The notes under the pieces: model-generated
Told to the model about the DNA's origin: nothing
The model's input: the letters and a program-made list of their open reading frames with translations, nothing else
Databases searched by the model: none
Shown: piece after piece, positions 41,774-57,080 of the stretch
How positions within the stretch are numbered: position 1 is the first letter of the stretch
Layout of the letters: every line of letters begins with the position of its first letter
Position numbers and translations under genes: made by a program
Origin: Apus apus
Taxonomy: Eukaryota; Chordata; Aves; Apodiformes; Apodidae
Length of the DNA: 64,000 nt
Assembly: GCF_020740795.1 (NCBI RefSeq)
Contig: NC_067299.1
Coordinates: 6,494,001 to 6,558,000, forward strand
Direction: 5' to 3'

Positions 41774-42003
41774 AATCATAGAATGGGTTGGGTTGGAAGG
41801 GACCTTAAGGATCATCTAGTTCCTCCCCTGCAACCTCCCACCAGCCCAGGTTGCTCCAAGCCCCATCCAACCTGCCCTTCAACACTGTCAGGGATGGGGC
41901 AGCCACAGTTTCTCCGGGCAGCCTGTTCAGTGTCTCATCACCCTCACAGGGAAGACTTTCCTCCTCATGTCTCACCTCAATCTCCCCTCTTCCAGTTTTA
42001 AGC
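41774..42003 (-). mobile_element. CR1 LINE 3' end
   Basis: It begins aatcatagaatgggttgggt then tggaagggaccttaaggatc. It contains a small deletion near 41,830 (the cctgcatgggcagggacacc block is missing) and ends after cctcttccagttttaagcca. Minus-strand orientation. Confidence 0.9.
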
Positions 42004-45000
42004 CATATTAATGTCTCCTGTTTTATTCAATACAGATTAGAAACATTTAAAAACCTTTTTTGCCCTTTTACTACCATGTCCTGGTTTGAGAACATCAGGT
42101 TAAATAAATAACCTACAACCATGCTAACTGGATTTGGAGGACTTCATTTTTTCTACCACAGTTTCTCCAGGCAAATGCCACAGAAGACAGCATTAAAGTC
42201 AGTAGTCTAAATTCCTGGCTGGTGTAAAAAAGCACAATTCTATTAATTTCTGTTGAACCACAAAAACTTAGGTTTGCTGGCAACCCCTGGGCTTGAGTTT
42301 TATGGCTGTAGTTTCTCCACAGTGATAAAGGAGTTATGGAGTTGTTCAGCTGTTACAGATGGGCAACACTCCTGCAGTGCAAGAGCCTTTTGAGGGTTAA
42401 TTAATGTTTAAAGATATTTTGAGTATATAAGTAATGTATATTAGAACTCTGAAGGCCTACTAGGCTACTATAATAGAACACACTATACAAAGCACCTGAA
42501 AAACAATTTTTCCTATAGAATCACCAAGGAAAGTGCAGGCATGTCCTGAGCCAAGCTGAAGGGAAACATGGTAAGTCTTTTAGCCAGCACAGAAGGCACA
42601 AGAGGAGACACAGGAGGTCTCACATATTCTAAAACCATTTCACACCAACCTGACAATGCAAAGGGTGTTGGCGTAAATGAGTTCACCAGCTTCTCCCTGA
42701 CACCAGCCCACACCTCCATCTCCAACTGCCTCTTCTCACACCCCCCAGCCTTGCTCTTCATTTCTGTCGTCACAGACTTGATTTTCCCTTTCATGGATTT
42801 TTGCTTGGAAAAGCAGCACTGCCTCAATTGTCTATTTTCAGCCTGTATTTCAGAAAACCCTTTGGTTCCATTTGTAGTCACATCCTGTCTCAGCCTCCCC
42901 CTCTTTTTGTTCCTAAATATAAGGCTGATGCAATTTGATGTGACATGACAAAATAGCACATTTGCATCGGCAGAAACTTTCTCTCAACAGCAGTAATTAA
43001 AGGGAGCAGATGAGACACTGCTGAAACTGATGTTTATTTAGCCTGGAAATAAAAGGCTTAAAGAGGACTTGAGAGGGATGTTCAAGTGTGTCATGAAAAT
43101 GAAATTAATCGATGAGTGCCTTCTTTTACATGCCTCCTTACTGCAAAAGCAAATGGTCATTCAAACCATGTAATCCATTTAAATAGATTTTTAAAAAACC
43201 CAAATAAATCAAGATTTTTGTAGACCATATTCCTAACCATTGAAAATCATTTAATATGTTCCTTTGGATGATAAATAATACCAAGACACTTGTGGTTACA
43301 CATCAGGTCACTGAATCTCTAACTTCAGAGCACAGGGCCTCTCAAATTGAGTAGGACAGAACTGAGATCTCATGGACTACTGTGAAAATTAGGTGCTTAT
43401 ATATCTTAAGTTTTGAGCTGAGATGCAGCAGCAGAGAAGTGCTCAGCTTCACCTACAACACAGATTTTTGTCAATGGTCAAAGGCAGGAATTCAGAAACA
43501 GCAGCCCACTGATCTGAATGCAATGACTTCAGCAGGATTCAAACAGCAGACTAAAAAGACACCTAAAACCAACATAATTTACTGTGATTGGTTTTGCTGA
43601 ATGGATACACTGCAAACACTTGACAGGATCAGATCCTGTCAGCTTCCTGCACTGCATTCCATGATGAATGACAGCAATAGAAGGCAGTGGTGGGAGGGAA
43701 AGCAACATTTGGAAGCTGAAGGTTTTTTCTTCATTTCTAAAAAGCATGTTTAGTTTACATAACTGAAGAATTCATGGAAAGGTCTGAGGGATGTTCCATA
43801 GACCACAGAATTTAAGCAGACAATATATTTTCAAGTGGAACTTCCTGCTCTCAGGAGAACCTTCCTTCTTTTCTTACTCACATGAGGCTATTCTTTTAAA
43901 TCCATCTGTGATTGGCACTACCACTCTGCTTAAAACTGGCAGACCACATTCTGAGCAGGCTCATTTCCATCCTAACACAGATGGCATCAAGAACAGGGCA
44001 GGCCAGAAAAAAAATGAGTTTGAATATTATGCATCAGTTTTATGGGTCAGATTACCATTCAAAGCCATCAAAATGGCAACCCATATGTGATGTGTCTGCC
44101 ATTGGAACTGAAGTGATACACCATCATCATCTTCACATGGCTGGCTAGGAAGAAGTTTGGTTTCCCATTAAGCTCTGATATTTACAAGTAAAGTTTTTTT
44201 CCCCTCCTAACAAAATTTTTAGTTTGACAAATCAAGAAAACAGCTTTGGTGAACCAAAAAGCAAAAGACATTATCACTTCTTCATTCCTGAACAACTGTA
44301 CCAACAAGCTCTCTTGGCAGAAGGCAGTTCAGCATCTATGCCAAATATTTGCTTAATAAGTGAGCCAGGTGCAGATGTTGGCTATGCAATTTGTTCTAAC
44401 TTCTTTGTTCTACAAGCCACAAAATGGGTCCCACAGCTTTGAGAGAAAAAACAGGGGTATGAAGAGCTCTTTGCATGTTTTCATTAGTGCAAGAATATCA
44501 ACTGTTCTAAAGATACTCTTGTAGAAATAAGCAATGTGTCTGTCATTAGCAACATACATAACTATTCATTATAGAGTCAGCAGAGAGCTGTGTCCTAAGG
44601 ATACCAAAGGGATGCTGAAACAAGGTCAGAAATATGGCATTCTGTTGCAAGCCTCCTACCCACATTCTGCTTCCCTGCAGTAGCCCACCAGAGACAACTG
44701 CAGAATTCCATGAACTTGGGGGGTATCACCCCAGATGCTCCAGAAGCCAATCTTCTACATGTACAGGTTTAAAAGCAGGAAAGTCTCCTCCTAGGAGAAG
44801 TCTATTAAACACTAAACCCCTATTTTAAGTCTACTACATTATCACAGCACCTGAAATTCAAACCATGACCACCCAGTGACGTTAACAATGAGAAAATCTT
44901 CCATTCACAGGTTTTTATCACCCCTTCAACTTGTCTTCATCATATTCAGGTTAAGATACTATACTGATACTTCAGGTATTTGTTTCTTCTCAAACCAAAT

Positions 45001-45584
45001 ACAATACACAGCAACAGCAGGTTCCCTCCACCATGCTGAGATGACTAACCTAGTGGTAGCTCTGACAGAAGCATGAAAATATTGTTTCCTTTGGTACCTT
45101 TACCAGCAATTTGCAATTAGGGTTCTGCTCCTGCATTTCTCAGCATGGCTGGAATGGGGACAGGGGTGCTCCTGAATACAACATGCTGTTTAGAAATATC
45201 TCCTGAAAACATGTAGAGTCACAAAACAAATCTGTACCAACTTCATTTCTACCATTTGTTTGCGATTTGGTGTTTTCACCTTTCCCCCCCCCTACATGAG
45301 GCAAAGAAGCTCCTAACAATTTCCCTAAAACCAACAAAAAAAAATCACTTACAGGATTCAGAGCAAAGGAACTTTAATTATCTTCACAGATCTGGTCTGT
45401 CGAAGTCCAACAGAGCAAGAGACCTGCAGGGAAAATCAATTTTCATTATCTGTTTCTCCTCAACTCGCTACTTAAAGTGCCATCAATAAAGAGGTGCAGA
45501 GAAGCCCATCTACAGCCCAGTTTGTCAGGATGTAATATTTCACTTCTAGTTACATGAAACATGAATTCATGGCCTCTACATCTA
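42004..45584. other. Gene-free stretch
   Basis: No recognisable gene, mobile element or long simple repeat. Overlapping open frames on opposite strands near 42,513-42,959 are mutual shadows without similarity to known proteins. Confidence 0.4.
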
Positions 45585-45893
45585 CCTGAAAGGAGGCTGC
45601 AGGTGTTGGCCTCTGATCCCTAGTGACCAGCAACAGGACCAGAGGAATTGGGGTCAAGTTGCACCAGGGAGGTTCAGATTGGATAGCAGGACAAACTTCT
45701 TCACAAAGAGTGGTGAGACATTGGAACAGGCTGCCCAGGGAGGTGGTGGAGGCACCATCCCTGGAGGTGTTAAAAAAATGGTGGATGTGGTGTTTCAGGA
45801 GATGGTTTAGTGGTCAGGGGTTGTAGAGTGGATGGCTGGACTTGATCGTCTTGAAGGTCTTTTCCAACCTTGATGATTCTGTGATTCCATGAT
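45585..45893 (+). mobile_element. CR1 LINE 3' end (different subfamily)
   Basis: It reads forward through gaaaggaggctgcaggtgtt, aggttcagattggatagcag, acattggaacaggctgccca and ggaggtgttaaaaaaatggt. It ends in the repeated tail gattctgtgattccatgatg. The interior differs from the GATGGGGCAGCC-type copies elsewhere in the window, so it belongs to another CR1 branch. Confidence 0.9.
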
Positions 45894-48800
45894 GTTACTA
45901 GATTATTGCTTCAGTAAACTACTCAAAAACCACTTTGTAATAAACACACACTACACAAACATAAAAGTAGGGGTAAATTCCAAAGCACTCAGAGGAAATG
46001 AACCTTCAGTCTCTCCGGTTCAGAGTTTCTGAAGGTAAGAAGGCCTTTACCTATTAGCAAGAGCCATTGTTTCCAGTATTCAGAACTATGTACAATGACA
46101 TAATAACTTCACAGAGATTTACTTATTTGTCAGAGAGCAGAACATTGCTTTGGAAAAAGCATTTATCAATATTGGGACAGCCAGTAAGCTCCTCAGTAAA
46201 AGGTAAGTAGCATTAGGCCTGGATGGTTATTTGGCTTTCCATTGCCACTGCTGCCATTTAAAGCAGAGATTACTTCTCTAATTCACTTAGCAGAGCATCA
46301 GGCACCTTTGCTCAGCAAGCCTTCCAGATCTGCTCAAAACACACCCAGCTTTGAGAACACAATCAAATAGTATCAGTCATTACATTTCAATGTTTAATGA
46401 TAAACATTGCTTAATGTCTAACTCGAATTTCCACTTTGGAAACAGACGAGTCTTTAAAAGAACAGTCAGTTCACGTCAAACATGAGGCTCCTTTACACTG
46501 CCAGAAGTGTGTAAGTGTAAAGGTGAATTACATTCCCAACACCTTTACTAGCTAGTGTAAGTTAAAGGAATTAATCTCCAACTTGCTGTGCTATTTTTAC
46601 CAACTAAAAGCCCAGTGTCTTCTCTTGCTCTCAGAATACAAAGCTGATCTGCACTCCAATACTTTTATGCATCATATTAATGATTCCTGGATGTTTGAAC
46701 ACCACCACCAAACAGCTGCAGCCTGGAATAATGTTTGTGTGGTACTCTTTAATTCAGAACATAACCTTTTTTATAAAAAAAAATAAAATTGTAGTGTGCC
46801 CCTAAAACATTTTTGAGAAAACATTAACTTGCTTTCCATTTGGAAGTGCAGAAACACTTGCAAGCAAAACTTAAGAGTAACAAAACCAAAATACTGCTGT
46901 TCAATTTCTTTTTTGTCACCTACCAGACACACTTGCCACATCAAAAGGAATAGAAAAGTGCTCTATGTCAAGTCTTTACGCCTTCATAAACAGTGATTAA
47001 GTATAATTTACTAAATGTAAGCAGGTATAAATCTGCCATTTCTAACACACCAAAAATTATTTATCAGAAAGTTAAAATAAAAAGCAGGAGAGAAGAGCAG
47101 GATTATCCACACATCTCTCCAACAGCATAACAAGAAGTTATGATCCAAAGGCCAAAGAAATCAATGAAAAATGGCAGGAACAGCTGAGAAATCTGAAATG
47201 AAATGGGATTTAGGTACCTTCACCTTTATACTTTGAGTTTCCAAGAACAAAATAATTCTTATTATTTTGTTCCTCATTTTTTGTGTTTGTCTTGATGTAA
47301 ATTCACCTCAGTGCACAGACTAAAGCTGAAGCCATGTACACATTGTTTTTACAAGGGCTGCCAGTCTTTATTAGCCCAATGAAGAATCCCACCTACTTGA
47401 AGCATACTGTCCCTGTATATCACAGCTCTCCTTCCCACTGCTGTCAGAACAGGGTCAGAACCAGAATCAACTGACATTCTTATTTCTTCCTTCCCCAGTG
47501 TGCACTGGTCAGCTGGTACTGAGAAATGTTTCCATAGGAATCTGACACAGCTTCTCCCTCATTTGTTTGCAGTGAAAGAGTTAATATATGTGACCCAAAT
47601 ATGGAGACCCATTTTAAACTTGCTGAAAATTGCTTTTTAATCCTAGCTCTCGAGGATTTCCTTTGAAACCATCTGCTGTGCACACTGGGTACTCTTTCTC
47701 TGTATATATGCAGGATTACTATCATAAAGATTCTTTTGTGTAACTTCATACATTTCAGCATATTAAACAATTAGTTGGAATTTCCATTCTTTTCTGATTT
47801 CAACTGTATATCGTAACAGTGACTGTAAAAGACAAAATCAGTGATAAGTTCACAGCAAAACCAACACCCATATGTATCTTATTTCTAATTGATTTAGTCA
47901 GTCAAACACTAGACAGGTTTAGGCAAATAGTTAAGAGTCATTTAACTAATATAACTTATGCACGTACTTAAAAATAAGCTCAAGCATCTTCCTGTCCAGG
48001 AATTAATTTAAGCATGTGCTTTCCCAACTACAGCATAGTTTGAAGAGTGGAAGACACAATTAACAATGATAATTAGAGATGAGAAAAGATTTCTAAATAT
48101 TATTTCAAGTCTGTTTTTCAGCTTTATCCATTTCCTTGCTATGAACATTTATGCCATTGTATTTTTATAGTACAAATACTGAGGGGAAGTAATAGTCACA
48201 TTCATAAATAAACTGTATCTTAGAATTGGCACACACAACCATACATATTTTAGCAGTCATCCAAAGCATAAAACAAAGAAAAATATATCTTCTTACCAGA
48301 ATAGTCAGAGCTAGAGCGAATGAAATAGCAAACATTCAGCAAGGCAGATTTACAATCAATTTATTGGATCAACCCATAAAGTAAAGCGATCAAAATCCTA
48401 ACACAATTATTGAGCATTTGCAACGTGGAATATTTTTTTTAAATGGTGGTTTGCCTGCAAACATTGTAAGAACAGAATGAAAATTATTTGCATAGTTTTA
48501 ATCATGGAAGGGGGCACTAACATTTCAGAAGACAGGCCACAGCCTGTGAACTTGTGTGTCACATAAACACAGGTGAGAGCAACATAGGTGAGCATGGCTC
48601 CATGCTAGCAGCCCTCAGCCTTCATTCCCATTAGTCCATTCCACAGCCAGTCACTCAGTATCTCAGAGAAGTAAATGACCAGACAAGACCCCCCCACCAT
48701 AATATTCCCTTCCCAACTACAGATGGAATTTCATACCTTTTGATGCATTATCCCTTAAAAGGAGCAGTGTTACATACAATTAATAAACAGGACAGATCTA

Positions 48801-51800
48801 CATGTTGGAAGAATGTGGAGAGAGGAAAAAATCAAGGAAATATTTTTGTTTCAGCAATAATAGCTGTTGGAGCATCATCCTGCAGATGTTACTTTTTAAT
48901 ATAAAACTACTCAATATGAGTGAGGGGGTGAGGACAGAATCAATGCCCAACTACCCAGTTATTTCAGTGTTTCCATTTTAATGAGCTCCCTGCACGATTT
49001 TGTCCTTTTAATTTTCCTTCTCTAATCATCACATGAAATTAGTTTTGTCTTAAACATCAATGAAAAGAAATTCAGCTGTCAAAAAGAAAATCATAAGATG
49101 GTTGGTAGCAGGTTCTTAAAAATGACATGTTGTACTGTCATTCCTTTCTGTATAAACCCAGAGCAACTCACAAGATCTTATGGCACTACTTGGGATTAGA
49201 CTTGAGTGACTAAAAACAGCTTCATGTCCTGTTACATCTGCTGATGTGCTAAATGGATAGTAAAGGGCTGTAACAGTGCTCTGCCATTTGCAGATATATC
49301 AGTGCTGAAAAAAAACCCCAACCAAATGCAAGATAAATAGATTAAAACCACCTTTCTCTGGCTAAAGAGAGGATTAATTGAAGCCTTGTCTGCATTCCAG
49401 CTGGGGAATAACCTGCTTTCCTGCTAGATTGCATTTTCGACTGACATTATCAATGTAGTTTCTTTCCAACTCCTTAAACTTGGTCGGTGATTCTGAGGAG
49501 CTGGAGAGACACCAGAGATGTACGTGGTGCCAGTGTTGTGGCTACACAGCATAAAATACAACTGATACATCCTGAGCTCTCATCAAGTCTGTCTCTTCAC
49601 ATACAGCACACAAAAAAAAACCCCAAAAGCACAGAAATAAGTACATTCATAAATCTATATAGTGAAACACACTGACAAGGCTTCCAGGCAAGGGCAGCAG
49701 AAAGCACAGTATGGGGAGGCTACACTGGTAACATCCAAGTCCTCTGCTAAACAACAGGAGCCTCAGTAACGCATCATAGAATAGCAGAGTCATCCCTCCA
49801 TCCTACACGTGGAGATGCAAGGGGGCATCAGTGGCTTCTGGATTGGACTGTCCTCTGGATACAGCTTCTCTTTAGACTGCATTCCCTTCTTCATGCCAGA
49901 CTGCTACTATGCCACCCCAGAGTCTCATTTACAGAACATTTACATCCCACTTGCCTTTACAGTGAATTAAATTGAATATCCCGAAGACCAGGAGGCAAAA
50001 GAAAAGTTACCAGCAGCCTTAGGATGGCTAGAATTCCGAGTGCCACCACAGGGGCAGCAGGAACACAGGCACCCATAGACACAAGACATTTATGCAACAG
50101 CTACAAACAACTGTTGTACTTTTTAAGAGCCTTGATCTCCTGGATGACATTCTCCATATTAAGTATTTCCAGAAGAAATTTGCTTAGCTGTGCATAACAG
50201 GCACCCTCATTAGTACTATGTGAAATCCATAAGCAATTAACATCCCAGAGCAGCTGCCTAAAGCCACCCCCTATTTCCTCATGCATTGCAGGTTTGCAGT
50301 AGCTGCCATAGAAAAGATCTATTTCAAAACAAACAAAAATCCTCAAACAACAAAAAAAGAAAACCAAGACAAACCCTCAACCGCCACAACTGTTTACAAA
50401 ACAGCTTTCTTGTAACTGACTGGTTCACCAATACCACAGAAATTAGTGATGCATGACTAATTGATACAAATCTCCTGAGGGGAGTATTGCTGCTGGTTAT
50501 CTTGATATGAGAAATTTAGTCCAGAAGGATAAATTGGATGGACAGCTGAAAAGCTTTAGTTCTCCTAGTAGGAAAGGAATTGATCTGGTAAAGAAAGCTC
50601 TTAAAGAGGTACTATCATGTCAAAAAGCAGGCTTAGGAAAAACATTAATAGTCTTAAAACAAGAGAAAGAACATAGAAAACTTTGTTTCTATCAGTAATG
50701 CGAATTATTTCCATCAATTACTTCCACCTTCACACAGAAGATGAAAAAAATTTAAGGTGTCAAATTTTCTCCTATTTAAACTTAAAATTCTGAAACTGTT
50801 TGCCATCAGAAGTCTGTTTCCTTCAACTAGTTATTTCATTTTTGCACCTAGTACTTTTACTTCTCCATTCCTCTTCTGCTTAGTATTCAGATATTCACAG
50901 ACCTGCAGAAGATTGTCCTCATCTTTCTGGCAAAATGTTGTACTGTACTTTTTCTGATTGCTTTTACTGCCTGCTTCTCTACAGATTATACAAGTCTATA
51001 AGCAAGACAGGTGCTCCACTCATTACAATCATTTTTTTATATACAAAAGAACAGCTAATATGTTAAATGTAAGGTGGTGGTGTGGGTTTTTTTTTTGCTC
51101 CAAAGTACACACAATTCAAGATTTATTTTCTTCAGGAACATTTGATTTTAAGTACAGGATTATGTGAAGCAACAGCAAACAAATTAGCAAAATGTACCTC
51201 ACATGGAATATTGCTTCATCTGCACGATGTGTGTAAAACACATTAAAGTTTCTTCGACTTGAGAGAGACAACACTGCCATATATTCAGAGAAAAGGCAAC
51301 AGGTATTACAGCCAAGACAGCTCGTGCTGTCCCTGCTTCAATCCTCTGCTGCTGAGACTGACTATTGAGAGGGGCTCTCCTGAGGAAATCAGGAAATCAA
51401 ACACCCCAAGCTAGCTGATCATTTGGGTGGAAAAATATCACCAAGAGCTCCACAACTAACAAAATTCTCCATGTACAACGTACTCATTGTTGTCTGTCTA
51501 ACCAAACACAGACTTCCCAGTCATCGGAACCAGTAAACTCCAGGTTACACATAAATGAAGAGTATTTCCACTAATATTAGAGGAATGTTGCAGAAAACAA
51601 GTCAATTGAAAGCACCTAGCAGCAGGAGCAGTCCAAAGAATGGATCCAAACTGTAACACTGTATAGAGCTGGAACCACACAGGTTTTATCACACATTAAC
51701 CAGCTTTTTTGAGGGCGTTGCCTATACGAAGTATTTTCCATTTCACTAGCTGAGAACCCCTGCTATCCACAGAGGCCACGGTTGCCTAGATCTTCAGCCA

Positions 51801-54800
51801 GGATAACTTAAAGCAATTCCACTCAACTTCTGGCTTGGTATTATTTTTAGCCAGAAACAGTGGGTCACATAAAAGAACAAGGTCACTAAACACGTGACAT
51901 GTTTAAACAAGCAACAAATGGTGATGCAACTCGTGGAGAATATATACCTGTACTGTCACACACAGATTAAAATCATGCAGTGTTTTTTTTTGCCTGAAGA
52001 AACTGGTTTCTGTTATTTCATTAACAATACTGTGTGAAAAAAAAACCTGTAAAGGTAAAAAGTTATTTAGTGTTGATTACATGAGATCAGTTATTTGAAA
52101 TTCCACTGAAGAGATCCTTTAATAACAACATAATGTTTGATGTAACTTTAGTATCTCTACATTTGAAATACTTTCCTGCAACAGACATGAGCCCAAAGCA
52201 CCAAAATGTAAATCCATGGTAAAAATCACAAAACCAAGCTACTAACTTGAGCAGGTGGTTCACCAGCTCCAGCACAAACACTACAGGCTCAGACAGGCAG
52301 CATTAGTACAAACACCCATTGAACAACCCAACAGAAGTTAAATAAAACACAAGGAAAACAAAGCACTGAATGGCTCTGTGAGCCACACTGGACAAAAACC
52401 TGATCTTCAAACTATTTCCATCATAACTCAGTTGGAGAACCTTGCTTCTAAAAAAAGATCCAAACCAAAGAACAGCCTGGAGGTCAGTTTGAAAGAAACC
52501 ATGCTGACTTGCATGAAATGAGGCTTGTGCTTCACACAGTCCATTTCAAATAAACATCACCAAAGTGTACTAGCAGGTATACAGATATTAATCTGGAGTC
52601 ATTACGAAATTTGCTTTTCATATCTGTGACTACCTAATAAAGCACAAGCTGCACTAACTCTTAACAAATCTTCTACATCAACTCAAGCCTAATTAGAATT
52701 CTATGATCCTATTTTACCTAGAACACACTCTGAAGACAACGCTGGAGTGAAACACTGTCATGAACCAGGCTGCAAGTTTGTTGTTTATTATTAGTTTCCA
52801 GAAGTCTCAGTCCTGTATGTATTTCTATCTTAACTATGTGTGTGACAGAAATACAGCAATATTGGCAAGACCACAGGGTATAATTACTACTCTGTACCCC
52901 AGAGAAAACCTGTTTAAGTTGCATTCTTGATATCACCCTGCTATAATGGATAGGTGTCCTGCTGCTAAGACCACAATTTAAAAATTACTGTTTAAGTGTT
53001 TCCATAATGCATTGTTCCTTTTTTTGATACTGAATGCATATGGTCTATTACAGCACTCAAGGAAATCTGACAGGGTGATGGATTTATAAGCCACTATGCC
53101 AGACAAAATTAGTCATTATATGAACAAGCACCAAGAAGCTATCCAAACTGGAAATAAAGGCAGGGGAGGAGAAGAATCAGGCTGGACTTTGTGCTACATT
53201 ATAAAGCTAAAACAAACAAAACTAACTGGTATTTAAAGACACATCATCATCTGCAAGAACTTAACAACCTAAAGGTTTCATCTCCTACCAGGACTTCACT
53301 GAATCATACCTAGAGAATATTGGGTCAAAATACAACTAATCTGACACAGCAAATTGCTGCAAGCACTTTGTTTCAGTAGAGTTGAATGCAGGACAAGAAA
53401 TAATCATGACCATGAGCCATGATGTTGCAAACAAAACTCCCAGCAAGGGGCACAATCAGAGATGCATACAATCAATTCAGATCAACTCAAACTGCTTTGT
53501 TCAATTTGTTGTCATTGGACTCAATGACAGAACAAAAAGCCAACTGTGGGACAACCAGAGCAGGACGTCAGGTCTCTGAAAGATGGTGTTTCCAAAAATA
53601 CCATCACAGCAACAGGATTTTCTATTCTGATTAAATCTACAATCCAGAAAATTCAGGTTATCATACATAGTGGTGTCTCAACCTCCTTCCTCCCTCTCCC
53701 ATCGCTGAATAAGAGACAGCAGATAAAAAGTGCTTGGATCTTGTTGTACCTATTTTGATTTGGAGGAAAAATACACAACCTGCTTCTCTCCCCACCCCAA
53801 ACCCCATGATTTAGGGATCCTGCTCACACAGAAACAAGTGGCTTGTGGTGGCGTTTTCAATCCTCCTCCTTCTAGGGAAGATAACAAGCTGTGGAGCTAT
53901 TTTAAGAACATCTCATTCACAAAGGTCTCCAAATTCAGTCTTCAGAGACAGAGATGATTTTCTTGCTGCTTCGACGTCTTTACTGGCATGACATTTGCTT
54001 CAGAGGGAGTTGATTTGCTTTTCCAACATCAAAATGGAGAAAGAGCAGCTGCCAGGAGAGGGATAAAAGGAAACACTGGTAACAAAGAGCAGCAGGGTTA
54101 CTTCTGGTGCAAAGAAATGTGGAACAGAGAGAACTGCAGAACTGTCTCTTTCTCCAAAAAGCCGCAGGGAATAAAGACCTCTCCTCTACCTCCTGCAACT
54201 GGTGTTTAGCAGCAAGAAGGAAAAATGAGACAGAAAGATCTAAACAATCAGGCTGAAGTCTTCACATGGCAAATTATAAAACAACTTCAGGCACCTGGGC
54301 ACTTCTAGTTAAAACCAAGCTTGCGTTCAAGCTCTGCAGCAAGCCAAGAATTCAGCAACTCCTTCAGAAAATGAAAAATAAACCCCTTTTGGCTAGAAAG
54401 CACTACAGGGTATGGAGTTCAGTGTTTTGGAGGCAAGTCTTGAGGATTAATTCAAGCCCCAGTGTTAATCATGATCCTTGTATTTGTATATAGAGCACAC
54501 AACTGCAACACGACCACGGAAAACCAACACTGCACGAGCCCCAAATGGGGCTGACAGGCCTGTGAAGCAACCTAAGTGCCTGTAGAATCTCATCTCCAAC
54601 ATCACAGACACGCAGTATCTTAGATGACACCATCTGTCATTTACACCAGCTGGCCCCTGCCCTGTATCTTGGACACATCTGTGCAGCTCTACTGAAGTAT
54701 CATTCCATCATTTCAGTTGTTTTCCAAAGAAGCAGCCAGGTTCCCACACTGCTGCTTTAAAGACAAAGATGAAGCTCATCTTGGTCAACATGCCTGTTTT

Positions 54801-56964
54801 ATAGATTACTGAGCTTCCACTTTTCCCCCCCCCATCTTCTCATTAATACATTGCCCAGAGTAGGAGAGGGATTTGTCCCTTGTTCAACAAGACCAGCAGA
54901 ATCCTGCTCTCCTCTGAAACAAAGGGATATTGCCATCCTTGCAACCTTTACACATCAAAATTCAAACAAAATATTTTTTTCCCCCTGCCTCTCACTGCAT
55001 TTTATTAGGAGATTAATTTCTTCTTTTGCAGTTTTGAAGAAAAAAGATTTTCAAGATGAAAACTCTGGAAAATTATTCTTTGCAAAGAAAAGGACTAATA
55101 CATGCCAACAATATTTTAATCCTATGATACTTTGTGTATATGAATGTTTATTCTGTTTTATGTTAGGTCAATAGTTTATTGAGAGCATAGTATTTATCTC
55201 ATTAACCAAACCCCCTCAAATTCACAGGCACTGGCACCATGTTTGTGACACCTTAAGGGCTTCAGGATGAGGATTTATGAAGGAAATATTATCAGGGTGT
55301 TAGAGAATCCTGAGGACTGTACCTGCAGAGTTGTATATCAAGGTACATGTGGGCTTGTCAAGCACCCAACATGATGAACTACCACTAGTGCAGCTCAGAG
55401 TATCCCTTTTGTGGATCAGAGACAAATCTGTGCAAGCATTTTACTATGTTTCCTTCCTATTAATGTTACTTTTCCTCCAATAAAGGGTCACAAAAACCCT
55501 ACATGCATCAGGCTGAAGGACATTTATGCACAATACTCAGCCACAACTTCAAAAGACTTGCATTCAGAGTCCTGTTCTCACAGCTAGTTCTTGTGGTACT
55601 AGAAAAAAAACACCACAAAGCCTATCTTAGGAACCAGACCATAACATCTTATACTCTGCAATAAGATACAATCTTTTGTGGAGAATCTTAAGGTTAAAAC
55701 ACTGCTGAGAAGCATCAAAGAAATAGAAGTGGCTCATTACAAATTGTCTTCTATCTCTTGCCTTTATGCAGACTGCTGTCAAAAAGATTATACCCCTGCA
55801 ATGCAAGTGGCAAATCCAAGGGGAAAATAAATCTCTCAGGAGTCAGAAAGGACTAAACTTAACACAGCAGATTTTCTAAAAGGGACAAGTCTGTGCCCTG
55901 TATTTCTAACATACAGTATTTACTTGTATGTGTAGATTTAAAATTAGTTTAGCAAAGAGTGCCTGACAAATCTAGATATACTAATATCCAGTGTCTGATA
56001 CTCAAACAGCAAAGTTGCTACTGCTTTACAGCACTCTCACTGTGAATAAAATAGTAAGAGACAGATGCATGTCCCCATGAATAACTGTCTTCACCACTAA
56101 GAGATTAGAATTGATCTGTCATGTTTCATCAGCAGTAGTCACCAATCACATATCTCCATGCACCACTGGGGATGACAAATTAGTTGCAATCAAACTGGGC
56201 TTGGGCAGCATCTTGAGCAGTGTCTCTACCTGCCCAGTTCAAATTACTGCAGTTACATTCTGCCAAGTCACTCATCAAGCAGCTCAAGCTCATTGAACTT
56301 CTCACAAAACACTCTTGCTCTAAGTTGTATGAGCCAGCTCTGTAATGAGCTCCCCTCAGCAGACTTCTGCTTCTTACAGGGGCATTAGGTAACCAGGAAG
56401 CACCAACTTACAATGGTGCACAATTAATTCATTCTGCAGCCTGTTCTAGGTAGGAATGATTCATGTAACTAATAGGTGACACTTTCAAGTAACAGACCTG
56501 CACTGAGGAAACAAAAGATCTATGAAAAGTTGAGCACTTTGTCTGCTAGTTTCATGTTGCCTTACTATTTTTTTTTTAAAGCTTTTTTTCCTTAAACATA
56601 CCTCCATATGAATCAACTGGATCTTGTTCCCCTTAAGTTTCACAGCATGAAGTGCCTAAAAAGCAGCTGAACTGCCAGTCTTAGGCTTCACAGCATGACA
56701 GAGGCCAGAGACACCAATTAAAAGTGTTTATAAACCTAGTGTGGAAGGAAGATACACTTGTGAGGGTGGGTCATTCAACACTGGCATCTGACTTAACTCC
56801 ATATGGACACTTCAGATAAGTGTATCCCTTCAGCTGCCATCTCACCAGTCTCTCACCTCAGTGAAAAGAGCTGGTTCAACTTCAAACAGGCAAAGAAAAT
56901 ATGGGTAACGTGGTTGCAGCCTTTAGCAAGACTAATATTAAAATAAAAAAAGTGGTTCCCAGAT
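45894..56964. other. Gene-free stretch
   Basis: Eleven kilobases without a recognisable exon or transposon. A few homopolymers occur (for example poly-T around 51,089). The sequence near 54,780-54,910 hints at another old SINE but too weakly to call. This may be intron of an undetected LYRM9 5' exon, or intergenic DNA. Confidence 0.35.
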
Positions 56965-57080
56965 TTTACTTTACACTTTACAGACATGGAAATTGGAAAA
57001 GCATGGTTTGTAGTAGACCAGGCAAGAGCTGCTGGGAAAACGGGTGACAGTGCCAGGACTGCAACCCAGTTCACTACTTT
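56965..57080 (+). mobile_element. Possible MIR-like SINE remnant
   Basis: Words in MIR order: actttacagacatggaaatt, then much later gtgacagtgccaggactgca and acccagttcacta. These resemble TTTACAGATGGGGAAACTGA and GGCAGAGCCAGGACTAGAACCCAG. Heavily diverged; low certainty. Confidence 0.35.

Noticed and set aside
49770-49800. Possible CR1 end (catcatagaatagcagagtc)
   Set aside because: Only the generic tcatagaat word matches and the following sequence does not resemble CR1.
54650-54915. Another MIR-like remnant
   Set aside because: Some words resemble a tRNA-derived SINE but the order and spacing are not good enough to call by eye.
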